A stretch of 64,000 nt of DNA from Calothrix sp. FI2-JRJ7 (GTDB lineage Bacteria; Cyanobacteriota; Cyanobacteriia; Cyanobacteriales; Nostocaceae), in contig JAHHGX010000067.1 of the NCBI GenBank assembly GCA_019359675.1, positions 62,001 to 126,000 of the forward strand, written 5' to 3'. A model generated the notes under the pieces. The model ran no database searches, was not told the origin of the DNA, and saw nothing but the letters and a program-made list of their open reading frames with translations. Positions within the stretch are counted from its first letter, which is position 1. Every line of letters starts with the position of its first letter. Shown here piece by piece: positions 56,208-64,000 of this stretch. The position numbers and the translations under genes were made by a program.

Positions 56208-56299
56208 CTAATATTGCTTATTTTAGACTTTAATCTACGGTAAGCCGATACGGTTACGTAATTTTACACTATATTATATCTTCAAAGCAAGCTTATCCT

Positions 56300-56795
56300 T
56301 TATGTCCGTTGTAGTTGGATTCCTAGTAAACGCAGCGAAGACAGCCAAGCTTTTGCGAGTTTTTCAAAAATGCTGAAGATATCCCCGTAACCAACACTGG
56401 TTTTTTCATGATTCAACCAGTGCCTTTCTGGAGTGGTGATAAAGAGGAACTGACATAAAATATCTAACCATTTTGAAGTTTGCCAACCGAGAGCGCTTGT
56501 ATGTCTCCACCATACATGTAATTGACCTAAAAGTAACCCGCTAATAACTCCGATAGGTGAAAATTGCCATAAAAATACCCCTACTATAATGTAGGGAATG
56601 GCGCCTAAAACACCATTCTAAAATAACATCAAAATTGAATGATAAAACTGCGTAGTGACGGAAGTCTTTTTTCACTGAGTGGTGCGTTTTCAAATGCAAA
56701 TTACCAAAAACATGCTCAGGGATATGATATAAAAATGTTGAAAGTAAGTCGCCAATAAACAGCAGTAGCCAAGCCAAAACAATAGCCTTTAGCAT
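56300..56795 (-). pseudogene. Fatty-acid hydroxylase/sterol-desaturase family gene, frameshifted
   Basis: The frame from 56795 reads MLKAIVLAWLLLFIGDLLST, then HLKTHHSVKKDFRHYAVL, the histidine motif of membrane di-iron hydroxylases. It breaks at about 56620 after FDVIL. One base later the frame continues GVLGAIPYIIVGVFLWQFSP, QLHVWWRHTSALGW, TPERHWLNHEKTSVGYGDIF, which carries the remaining His motifs, to a stop at 56300. An extra G in the TTTTAGAATGG stretch would explain it. Restored length about 164 residues fits the small members. The family hydroxylates or desaturates lipids or carotenoids. Confidence 0.8.
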
Positions 56796-56996
56796 TTAAA
56801 CTCCCGTTATAGTTGTGAATATCACACATAATTTGAATCGATTATGTGCATACATCTAAAAATAGATAAACATATGAAATTTTACGATGCTCAGACAATA
56901 ATTCTTTGATTAGGGCAATACAAATAAAAAGATTCCTAATTTTTTAAGAAAATCAAGAATCCAAATAATTTCAAAAAATTAAAGTAATGCTAAATG

Positions 56997-57434
56997 TTAT
57001 ATATAATACATCAATGCATCTGGTGAGTTTTTGCGATGCAGGTCACAAAGGTCTTGTAATGTATAATCCTCTAAAACCTCGTAAAGGGCATGATTTGCTT
57101 CCTTCCATACATGTTTAATTACTCCAGATGCAGTAGTGTAGACAGTACTGGCATCTTGTGGCGAAACTGTATCTAAACCCTCAATACATTTGAGCGCATC
57201 TAAAACAGTCGTTTGTCGTGGGTCTTTTGCCAATACATAACCACCTCTAACCCCACGGGTACTTTTTATCAAGCCTCCACGCCTCAAACTAGCCAACAAT
57301 TGCTCTAAGTACCGCTTGGGTATATCTTGAGCGTCTGCTATTTGTTGGATTTGCAGAGACTCGCCGCTATCGTAACAACTAGCCAATTCAAACAAGGCTA
57401 GAAGCGCATACTCTGATTTACTCGATAGCTCCAT
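56997..57434 (-). CDS. Rrf2-family transcriptional regulator
   Basis: The 145-residue winged-helix protein begins MELSSKSEYALLALFELASC, with a recognition helix IPKRYLEQLLASLRRGGL and wing STRGVRGGYVLAKDP. IscR-like members bind a [2Fe-2S] cluster with three cysteines in the CX5CX7C pattern in the middle; here only one stands near ALKCIEG and a late Cys is in LCDLHR, so no such cluster is likely and a CymR-like role in sulfur control is more plausible. The nearby metX-metY pair fits. The upstream region includes a stem of unknown role. Confidence 0.88.
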   Translation of the reverse strand: MELSSKSEYALLALFELASCYDSGESLQIQQIADAQDIPKRYLEQLLASLRRGGLIKSTRGVRGGYVLAKDPRQTTVLDALKCIEGLDTVSPQDASTVYTTASGVIKHVWKEANHALYEVLEDYTLQDLCDLHRKNSPDALMYYI

Positions 57435-57703
57435 AAGCGCTTGTACTTTAAACTACACCAATAGTTAAAAAGCAGCTATTTTTTGCTACCTACACTAATT
57501 GGCTTACTCCAAGATATAAGGTCTGTCCAATAAAATCAAATATTTTTATTTGTTAGTTTAATCGATTTTGCTTATTCGTAGGATTCAGGCGCTGACATAA
57601 AAACCCGGTTTCTTGCAATTTTCGCATTGTGTATGAGATACTCATATAAACAAAATACAGTAACTTGACCGACTTACCGTATTTAATTTGGAAAGGAGTA
57701 AAA

Positions 57704-58957
57704 ATGTTAAAAGATGCCCAAGGACTGGAGGTATCGACAGATTCACATGAAGCTGTTGATGCAATTAGCAGCTTTACTAACCAGTCTCTTACTTATGGAA
57801 AAGAAGCTCTGAACGTAGTCAAACAAGGACTGTTAGCAGACTCAACTTGTGCGATGCTTCATGCTTATGCTGCTGCTCATTTTCTTTCTCAGGAGAATGA
57901 ACAAGCGAATTCGCAAGCAATTCGTTATTTACAAGCAGCTATTAAGTATTCAACGAACATTACAGAGCGAGAAAAGCTTTATATAAAGGCAATTTCAGCT
58001 TGGGCAATCAAAAGGATTGATGTGGCAATTGCATTACATGAAACAATTACCGACAAATACCCACGCGACTTGATATCAGTTCAGCAGGGACAGTATCACT
58101 ATTTTTATTTGGGTGATAAAGAAAGATTAGTGAATATTGCTCAAAAAGTATTACCTCAGAATGAAGACAATTATTTCTTATACGGAATGGTGGCATTCGG
58201 TCTAGAACAATGTCATCAGTACGAGCAAGCGGAAGCGATGGGTAGAATGGCAACTTCTTATAACCGTAATGACCCTTGGGCACATCACGCTGTTGCTCAT
58301 GTGATGGAAGCTCAAGCAAGAATAGATGAAGGAATTGCTTGGATGGAGAGTCTCGCTGATACTTGGAATGATTGTAATTCGATGTTATACACACATAATT
58401 GGTGGCATATCGCGCTTTATTATCTTGAACGTGGTAATCATCAAAAAGTATTACAGCTATACAACACTCATATCTGGGGACGTGCGCGTAAAGATTCGCC
58501 GAAAGACCAAGTAGGAGCAATATCACTATTATTACGATTAGAATTACGTGGAGTCGATGTGAGTGAGTATTGGCAATCTTTAGCTATCTATCTTTTGCCT
58601 CGTCTTCATGAACACGCATTAGCTTTTCAAGACTTACACTATATCTACGCACTCGCACGAGCAGGATACACTGATTGGGCGAATGAAATGCGTTTGAGTA
58701 TGTATCAACATGCTTTATCACTACCATCTTATATTAGGCGCCAATGGTTAGAAGTTGCGATACCAGTTGCTAGAGGGTTAGTTGCTTATGCCAATGGTGA
58801 ATACTCAAATACAGTAATTAATTTCAAACAAGTCTTGCCCAGGTTGCATGAAATTGGTGGCAGTCACGCTCAACGACAATTATTTAAACAGGTTTATCAA
58901 GACGCTAACCTACAATTGGCGCCAACACTGCGATACATTTCTGCCAGCATTTCATAA
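57704..58957 (+). CDS. TPR-like protein (tetratricopeptide repeat protein 38 family)
   Basis: The start at ATG 57704 is fixed by GGAAAGGAG six bases upstream; a TTG at 57665 would add 13 residues. The 417 residues are all-helical with TPR-like pairs, and contain NDPWAHHAVAHVMEAQAR, YTHNWWHIALYYLERG, and the family's characteristic H..W.H pattern. TTC38-like proteins are widespread and uncharacterised. The last 61 bp (20 codons) overlap the opposite-strand PhnD-like gene at 58897, an unusual convergent coding overlap. Confidence 0.8.
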   Translation: MLKDAQGLEVSTDSHEAVDAISSFTNQSLTYGKEALNVVKQGLLADSTCAMLHAYAAAHFLSQENEQANSQAIRYLQAAIKYSTNITEREKLYIKAISAWAIKRIDVAIALHETITDKYPRDLISVQQGQYHYFYLGDKERLVNIAQKVLPQNEDNYFLYGMVAFGLEQCHQYEQAEAMGRMATSYNRNDPWAHHAVAHVMEAQARIDEGIAWMESLADTWNDCNSMLYTHNWWHIALYYLERGNHQKVLQLYNTHIWGRARKDSPKDQVGAISLLLRLELRGVDVSEYWQSLAIYLLPRLHEHALAFQDLHYIYALARAGYTDWANEMRLSMYQHALSLPSYIRRQWLEVAIPVARGLVAYANGEYSNTVINFKQVLPRLHEIGGSHAQRQLFKQVYQDANLQLAPTLRYISASIS

Positions 58958-59721
58958 TCTTCTAATTCCACCACAGTAAAACACTTCACCCCAATTTTCT
59001 CCATTGCAGCTTGTAGTTCTACATCTACATGAAGTAGTGCGAACTGTATTTGCTCAATCAAACATTTATCTAAATGTAGTGAAGCAGCTAAAGGAGGCGC
59101 CGGAGATGAACCGAGTGCCTCTAATATTCGTAGTTGCGATGATAATTCTGGAAAATCACACAGATGTTTTTCTAATACCACGCTATCTATAGCAGCACAG
59201 TCAGCAATTCCATCAACTATCCAACGTATAGAATTTTGATGTGAACCTGACTGTATTGTCTTGCCAAAATAATCTGAACATGAATATCCATTCTGAATTA
59301 ATTTATACATTGGTAAATTATACCCACTATTCGAGCCAGGGTCATTGTAGCAAAAGGTTTTACCTTGTAAATCCTCAAATATAGCTATGTGACTCTTGGC
59401 ATTAACAATTACATCTGAAAAATAAATCGGACGCTGTTGATAGCGTGCCGACATCATTACTGGCGCCACTAGTGGCTTTAGTAAAGGTGTTACCTGCCAA
59501 CGTCGAATTAACGGTAAACCACAAATAAATGCTAAGTCGAGTTGGTCTTGCAATAACACTGGGTCTTCTAATGGGTCGTATTCACCTTGCTTAAGTTGAG
59601 TTTCCATTCCTAATACCCGACTTAGATAATCAACAACAGCTTGATAAAAATCAAACCAGTTAGGCGCCAAATAAGAAACTACCCGTAGATAATTTTGTTT
59701 ATCACCGTTCACTCGCATCAT
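58897..59721 (-). CDS. PhnD-like phosphate/phosphonate-type substrate-binding protein
   Basis: The 274-residue protein has a PhnD domain: SYLAPNWFDFYQAVVDYLSR, LAFICGLPLIRRWQ, DLQGKTFCYNDPGSNSGYNL, and IVDGIADCAAIDSVVLEKH. There is no signal peptide or lipobox, unlike transporters' binding proteins, so it may be cytosolic or a sensor-type homologue. No ABC permease or ATPase is next to it. Its start overlaps the small membrane protein gene by 20 bp and its C-terminal end overlaps the convergent TPR gene. Confidence 0.8.
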   Translation of the reverse strand: MMRVNGDKQNYLRVVSYLAPNWFDFYQAVVDYLSRVLGMETQLKQGEYDPLEDPVLLQDQLDLAFICGLPLIRRWQVTPLLKPLVAPVMMSARYQQRPIYFSDVIVNAKSHIAIFEDLQGKTFCYNDPGSNSGYNLPMYKLIQNGYSCSDYFGKTIQSGSHQNSIRWIVDGIADCAAIDSVVLEKHLCDFPELSSQLRILEALGSSPAPPLAASLHLDKCLIEQIQFALLHVDVELQAAMEKIGVKCFTVVELEDYEMLAEMYRSVGANCRLAS

Positions 59722-59953
59722 GCTTACTCACAACAGACAATACATTACGACTCATCCAATAAACGTATAGATACGCCAAACTTCCCAAAGTCAACAGCAT
59801 AACTTTAAAAACTACACTATAAGCATAGAGGCGCCACCGTGTCTTCTGTACTAACGATACTATATGTAATTTCCACTGATGCCTTGCTTGGGTGCTTCGC
59901 TTATCAATACTAATTACTGATGATGCGGTCGCACTTTGATTAGCTACTGTCAT
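59702..59953 (-). CDS. Small membrane protein translationally linked to PhnD-like gene
   Basis: From the Met at residue 7 (MTVANQSAT) the protein has 83 residues with one membrane span (about 49-67, FKVMLLTLGSLAYLYVYW) and basic flanks. It overlaps the start of the PhnD-like gene by 20 bp in the same orientation, so the two are probably co-translated. I do not recognise the family. Possibly a membrane tether for its leaderless neighbour, an inference from context. Confidence 0.55.
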   Translation of the reverse strand: MTVANQSATASSVISIDKRSTQARHQWKLHIVSLVQKTRWRLYAYSVVFKVMLLTLGSLAYLYVYWMSRNVLSVVSKHDASER

Positions 59954-59971
59954 TTCGATTACTCCCTGCAT

Positions 59972-60925
59972 CTTTACTAAAATACATTAAATCGATATAT
60001 TTACTGTACTTTATAGCATGACACAAATTCACACCGTAAGCAAGCTCTAAAAATACGGTTTATCTATCAGATTTTAGATATATGCACTTTAACGCTATTT
60101 AAATAGTGGAAACTGCAACAGGTAACCCGACAATACAAAAATATTATTGAACTTGCTTAAGTTTATTAGCTTGATTTGTAAACATGTCTGTAATTAAATT
60201 AATGACTTTTTTTCTTCACAAATCTTAATATTCGCAGTTATTGACGTACCTGATTGTAGCCTGATTGCTCTATCTTTAATATTGAGCTTTTGTTTTTCGA
60301 GGACAACTATTACGAACCGGAACAATTACACAAACTTCGCAACTGGACAACGGCGCCTTTTGAACTAATACAGGTGAGAATCTAGGTAAAACGTGATTGG
60401 ATTTTGCCGCTGGAAAGTCAGCAACTACTTGTAAGTAGGTGGGCAAAAATAAACCACACTTATTTTGTTCCGGTTAAGAGCGTTAAAGTCAAACTGCGAG
60501 AGGATTACAGCAGTGTTATATTCAGTCACATGGTTGTAAATTTTTCCGTCTACCTGCTTAAAAGCTTACTTTCCATAAAAAACATTGCTTCCTTTCCAGA
60601 AGAATAAACAGATTGCGTTCATTCAAATTTAGAACTTATTTAATTTGTTAAGTTCATTTTGATAAGATTACTACATATTGGCAATACGTCTCCAGCATGA
60701 TTATTTTTAATCTACCTACGGTATGATTCGTATTGCTTACAAATCTACCAAAAGAGATAAATTAAAATCATTTCTTATTTTACATAACGTAGGGTGTGTA
60801 ACAGCATGAAAAATCCTGGAATAAAACGCAGAAACAAAAAGCTGTTACGCACCATCTACAAAAATAATATCTTCAATTGTGTAATCTAAAGGTTTTGGTT
60901 TTTAATGCCAGAAACTAAAAAGTCA
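59972..60925. other. Intergenic region, about 950 bp
   Basis: It contains the GTGCGTGAC-type repeat at 60789-60853. A 67-residue frame at 60404-60607 has no recognisable motif. No gene that I can support. Confidence 0.5.
60789..60853. repeat. GTAGGGTGTGTAACAGC hairpin repeat
   Basis: GTAGGGTGTGTAACAGC (60789-60805) and GCTGTTACGCACC (60841-60853) are inverted. It lies downstream of the aminotransferase gene and is a member of the 19886 family with changed arms. Confidence 0.75.
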
Positions 60926-62122
60926 TCAAGTTAGGCTTTTAATAATTTCTTGCAGAGCTTCACCTAAGCTATTATACTGTTCGATTGAATTGTAAATCTG
61001 TGCTGAAATTCGTACTAATAAGTTTGATTCTCCGTGCCACGGAACTACTTGCACTTCAATTCCATACTTATCAAATAATTCATCATGAAGTGATGTATAA
61101 GTATATTTCTCTAGTATCTTAGGAACGGTTAAAGTTGACATTGAACCAATCATTTTTTCTGGACAGGGTGGTGCCATATTTAGCATTTCACAAATTATTT
61201 GTCTTCCCTGTACTGCTAAGTCGTGGTTGCGTTGCATTAATTCATTCCAACCACCATGTAAAAGCGAACCCATAAATTGTATTGCTTCACCTACACACAT
61301 GTAAGCCGTTGGGTCGTCAGTACCCATCCAGTCAAATTCTAGTTGATACAGACTTTTATGTGTAAGCTTAGAGTTGGCGCCGTGACTTATTGTTAAAGGA
61401 CGTATTTGTGGCTGTTTTGAACGCTTAACGTACAAAAACGCAGCACCCTTTGGAGCGCACAACCATTTATGACAATTTCCTGTATAGTAAGTGGCGCCTA
61501 TTTCACTCAAGTTTAAAGACAACATTCCGGGTGCATGGGCACCATCTACTAATACATCTATATTACGAGATTGTAATTCTTGAACGAGTTGCTGAATAGG
61601 AAATATTAAACCAGTTTGACTTGTTACGTGGTCTAAAAGTGCTAACCGCGTTTTTGGTGAAACTTTTTCTATAACTGCTTTAATAATTTGCTCTGATGAC
61701 TCAATCGGAAAAGGAACATCTGCTACTACCACCTTTGCACCCGAACGACTCGCCACAAAATCAAGCGCATTCCGACAAGCGTTATACTCATGGCTTGTAG
61801 TCAGCAACTCATCAGTGGGTGAAAACTTCAGCGAACGCAGTACAGCGTTAACTCCTGTCGTTGCATTAGGTACAAATACTAAATCTTGTGATTCTACACC
61901 TAAAAAACAAGCAAGCTTATTTCTCGAATTATCTAATAATGGTTCCCATTCTCTACCAAAAAATCTTAATGGTTCATTTTCTAACTGCGAACGTAACTTT
62001 GCCTGCACTTCTAAAACAGGTCGTGGACAGGCGCCGAATGAAGCATGATTTAAAAAGTTTATATTTCTATCAAGCAACCAGTATCTTTCAAAATAGGAAG
62101 CATGAGGTTTAAAATTGATCAT
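60926..62122 (-). CDS. Class V aminotransferase (isopenicillin-N-epimerase-like)
   Basis: The 398-residue PLP enzyme has NHASFGACPRPV at the start, FVPNATTGVNAVLRS, DHVTSQTGLIFPI, DGAHAPGMLSLNL, and the PLP Lys in YTGNCHKWLCAPKGAAFL. This resembles isopenicillin-N-epimerase-like and cysteine-desulfurase-like enzymes, but the active-site Cys loop of NifS/DndA proteins is not visible. I therefore do not propose it as the missing DndA; it also lies 51 kb from dndC. Substrate unknown. A tRNA-Asn gene follows its start on the upstream side. Confidence 0.85.
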   Translation of the reverse strand: MINFKPHASYFERYWLLDRNINFLNHASFGACPRPVLEVQAKLRSQLENEPLRFFGREWEPLLDNSRNKLACFLGVESQDLVFVPNATTGVNAVLRSLKFSPTDELLTTSHEYNACRNALDFVASRSGAKVVVADVPFPIESSEQIIKAVIEKVSPKTRLALLDHVTSQTGLIFPIQQLVQELQSRNIDVLVDGAHAPGMLSLNLSEIGATYYTGNCHKWLCAPKGAAFLYVKRSKQPQIRPLTISHGANSKLTHKSLYQLEFDWMGTDDPTAYMCVGEAIQFMGSLLHGGWNELMQRNHDLAVQGRQIICEMLNMAPPCPEKMIGSMSTLTVPKILEKYTYTSLHDELFDKYGIEVQVVPWHGESNLLVRISAQIYNSIEQYNSLGEALQEIIKSLT

Positions 62123-62168
62123 CTTACAAACCTCAACCCCTTCTATAATTATGCTGGTACTTTTAAAA

Positions 62169-62240
62169 CTCCCCAGGCAGGATTCGAACCTGCGACCAAT
62201 CGGTTAACAGCCGACCGCTCTACCACTGAGCTACTGAGGA
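62169..62240 (-). tRNA. tRNA-Asn (anticodon GTT)
   Basis: On the minus strand a 72-nt cloverleaf: acceptor TCCTCAG pairs with CTGGGGA (one T-G), D arm GCTCAGTGGTAGAGC, anticodon stem GTCGG/CCGAT around CTGTTAA, and T arm AGGTTCGAATCCT. No CCA encoded. Confidence 0.95.
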
Positions 62241-62485
62241 ATGTGGCGCACAATTAATAATAGTAGAGGTAAAGTTTCAAAATGGCAAGTGTTTTTGGAA
62301 TTTTTTTTTGCTTTTTCTGATTTTTTATTGAAAAGCTTACAGATAAAGGATTTCAGACGTTATAAATTTTAGCGTTAATTGACTATGTAATTATATAAAA
62401 GCAGTGACTCCCTAATAGTAATATTAGAGAGTCACGCAACCGTGGTTATCGGTTAAGTTCATATTTTTGAATGCTGGTCAAGGAA

Positions 62486-63034
62486 TCAAGGTAACATACG
62501 CAACTCAGCTAAACGCTGACGTGCTTTATCATCAATGGAATTAGCTAAAAATCTACCGTTAGATTGTTTACGTGGATTATACTTTTGACGCGCACGACAA
62601 ACGTTTGTTTGAACATCGTGACAAAGTTGTAAAGCGGACATCCACTCGGCGCCGTAACCTTGTATCATCAATTGCTGTGCGCGGTCTGATGTAGCGACAA
62701 TGACACGCGATATTAAAGACTGGGCAATATGATGACGGTAAGATGCACAACTTTTTTCTATATAAGTATCTGCGGTTTGGTTAAACTCAGTGAAATGAAC
62801 AGATAAAAGCTCTGTTATTACCTCTCGATTGCTGCAAGTGTTTTGATACTGAGCATCGAAAACGATTTGGGTTTGATAGCCTTTAAAAGCACTGTAATTA
62901 GTCATAGATTCTACTAATTCACCACGTGCTGCCTCAAGACCAGCTGTATCACGAGTCTTTTTTAAGCAAGACCAAGCGCCTATTATATTGTAGCCGTCCA
63001 CTAATAGAACGGCTGGTGCAAGAGAACGGGACAT
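62486..63034 (-). CDS. NYN-domain (YacP-like) putative RNase
   Basis: The 182 residues have the NYN/PIN-like core: LLVDGYNIIGAWSCL with an acidic pair, YQTQIVFDAQYQ, TADTYIEKSC, and RVIVATSDRAQQL. In Bacillus the YacP homologue Rae1 cuts mRNA at the ribosome. Here acidic active-site residues are all recognisable, so nuclease activity is likely. The C-terminal end (RQRLAELRMLP) is highly basic. Isolated minus-strand gene. Confidence 0.88.
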   Translation of the reverse strand: MSRSLAPAVLLVDGYNIIGAWSCLKKTRDTAGLEAARGELVESMTNYSAFKGYQTQIVFDAQYQNTCSNREVITELLSVHFTEFNQTADTYIEKSCASYRHHIAQSLISRVIVATSDRAQQLMIQGYGAEWMSALQLCHDVQTNVCRARQKYNPRKQSNGRFLANSIDDKARQRLAELRMLP

Positions 63035-63129
63035 GGTTTTTATTCACAAATTTTCTAGAGTTAACAAAATCGTTCATAACTCTTATAATAATCCAAGTCC
63101 CTATTGTAACATCATGTTACAAATTAAGT

Positions 63130-63187
63130 TATGAGTGCTGAGTGCTGAGTAGTAACTCCGTTCCTCATAACTCATAACTCATAACTC
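63130..63187. repeat. STRR-like repeats, GAGTGCT and AACTCAT units
   Basis: ATGAGTGCTGAGTGCTGAGT is followed by repeated TAACTCA units, resembling the array at 37830. They fall between the NYN gene and the ABC ATPase gene. Confidence 0.75.
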
Positions 63188-63195
63188 CGCGCCGA

Positions 63196-63870
63196 CTAAC
63201 TTTCTGTATCTGTTTCCATTAATCGTTGTTTAAGTCGTTGGGAAGAGCCACTATCAACGAGTACGCCTTTTTCGAGTAAAAAAGCTCCATCACAGTAATT
63301 TAATTCGTCCAAGCGGTGTGTCACCCATAGAGCGGTGATACCTCTACTTTTAACTAAGCGACGAACACCATCAACAAGTTCGAGTTGGCTATCAGGGTCA
63401 AGTAATGCCGTTGGTTCATCTAATAATAAAACTTCACAATGACGTGCCAAGGCGCCAGCGATAGCAACGCGCTGTTTTTGTCCACCACTCAATGCATAAA
63501 TTGGGCGCCGTTGCAACGAAAGTAGGTTGACTGCGTTTAATGCTTCTTCAACTCTAGCTTTCACAGCTTTGGACGGTAGTTTTTCTTCTACCAGTCCAAA
63601 TGCAACATCGGCACCGACTGTAGGCATGACTAATTGGTGGTCAGGGTTTTGGAAGACAAAACCAACGGGTTGCCTTAGTTTAATTTCACCCGACAGTGGC
63701 GCCAATAGTCCAGCGAGCAACCTTAATATAGTTGATTTACCGCTGCCGTTAGTACCTAAAAGCATCCAAAACTCACCTTTGGGCACTTGCAACGAACAAG
63801 ATTTAATAACTTCTTGCCCAGAAGTCCAGTTAAAGTTTAAATCTTTGACTTCAATACCTAGTTGTACCAT
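63196..63870 (-). CDS. Energy-coupling-factor-type ABC transporter ATP-binding protein
   Basis: The 224-residue ABC ATPase has Walker A GTNGSGKST, Q-loop FVFQNPDHQL, signature LSGGQKQRVAI, Walker B VLLLDEPTALLD and the H-loop VTHRLDEL. The short length and PDHQL/PTVGADVAFGL Q-loop stretch point to the CbiO/EcfA group used for cobalt, nickel, biotin or other vitamins. No transmembrane partner is within the window. The gene ends close to the STRR repeat. Confidence 0.9.
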   Translation of the reverse strand: MVQLGIEVKDLNFNWTSGQEVIKSCSLQVPKGEFWMLLGTNGSGKSTILRLLAGLLAPLSGEIKLRQPVGFVFQNPDHQLVMPTVGADVAFGLVEEKLPSKAVKARVEEALNAVNLLSLQRRPIYALSGGQKQRVAIAGALARHCEVLLLDEPTALLDPDSQLELVDGVRRLVKSRGITALWVTHRLDELNYCDGAFLLEKGVLVDSGSSQRLKQRLMETDTES

Positions 63871-63891
63871 GCTGCTGTTTTTGCGTGCTGC

Positions 63892-64000
63892 TTATTCAGC
63901 AGTAACCGCAAAGAAACCAGGGGGTCTACCAGTCCCAATTGCCGAACCTTCTTTCTGAGTCACTTGTAACCCAGAAATTTCACTTGCTCGAACGGCAATT
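63892..64000 (-). CDS. C-terminal end of an unidentified protein (cut by window edge)
   Basis: The minus-strand frame reads AVRASEISGLQVTQKEGSAI, then TGRPPGFFAVTAE and a stop at 63892. About 36 codons are visible. I cannot identify the family. It lies 21 bp before the ABC ATPase start, in the same direction, so the two are likely co-transcribed. Confidence 0.55.
   Translation of the reverse strand, partial: IAVRASEISGLQVTQKEGSAIGTGRPPGFFAVTAE

Noticed and set aside
60404-60607. 67-residue plus-strand frame
   Set aside because: No recognisable motif, and its context is a repeat-bearing spacer.
60926-62122. Class V aminotransferase as the missing DndA cysteine desulfurase
   Set aside because: It lies 51 kb from dndC and resembles isopenicillin-N-epimerase-like enzymes; the desulfurase Cys loop is not visible.

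Overview
The window reads as chromosome from a filamentous, probably heterocyst-forming cyanobacterium (Nostocales). Support comes from a complete fraC-fraD-fraE filament-integrity operon, a membrane-anchored lipoprotein superoxide dismutase, Ser/Thr kinases fused to WD40 repeats, GH57 and pentapeptide-repeat proteins, heptamer STRR repeats and many dispersed hairpin repeats. The base composition is AT-rich, yet the palindrome GGCGCC recurs throughout, inside and outside genes. I did not see the usual cyanobacterial HIP1 octamer GCGATCGC, so this lineage may use a different highly iterated palindrome. I cannot name the species.

Region 1 (1-17.2 kb) is a defence island built on the Dnd DNA phosphorothioation system. 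It holds a phosphorothioation-associated methyltransferase (cut by the window edge), two DGQHR/DndB-type proteins (2258-3598 and 10151-11746), and a dndC-dndD-dndE operon on the minus strand with a decayed Panacea/SocA-like gene between dndD and dndE. A papain-fold toxin and a probable immunity protein follow dndE. A second minus-strand operon encodes an SF2 helicase of the Dnd restriction-enzyme type, a 72-residue protein, a second DndD/Rad50-like ATPase with a CxC hook, a broken Uma2 gene and Dnd-associated protein 4. No dndA and no recognisable dndFGH genes are present. The helicase operon is the best candidate for the restriction arm.

Region 2 (17.5-34 kb) is mostly core chromosome: lexA with a well-matched upstream LexA box, argF, tRNA-Thr, a duplicated cobalamin adenosyltransferase, fraCDE, a pentapeptide protein, lipoprotein SOD, a class A beta-lactamase-like hydrolase, an aldo/keto reductase, rpiA, an SLH protein and lepA.

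Region 3 (34-53 kb) mixes signalling and metabolism (GAF histidine kinase, Nfu scaffold, GH57 enzyme, two Ser/Thr kinases, PAP2 phosphatase, cadmium-resistance transporter) with much decay: an acyltransferase fragment, a split Fic gene beside a second, frameshifted Fic gene, a kinase remnant and a decayed transporter paralogue.

Region 4 (52-64 kb) carries a glycosyltransferase, the metX-metY sulfur-assimilation pair, a frameshifted fatty-acid hydroxylase, an Rrf2 regulator, a TPR protein that overlaps a PhnD-like protein at its end, a class V aminotransferase, tRNA-Asn, a NYN-domain protein and an ECF-type ABC ATPase. The many single-base frameshifts could be real decay or, in some cases, sequencing errors; raw reads would decide.
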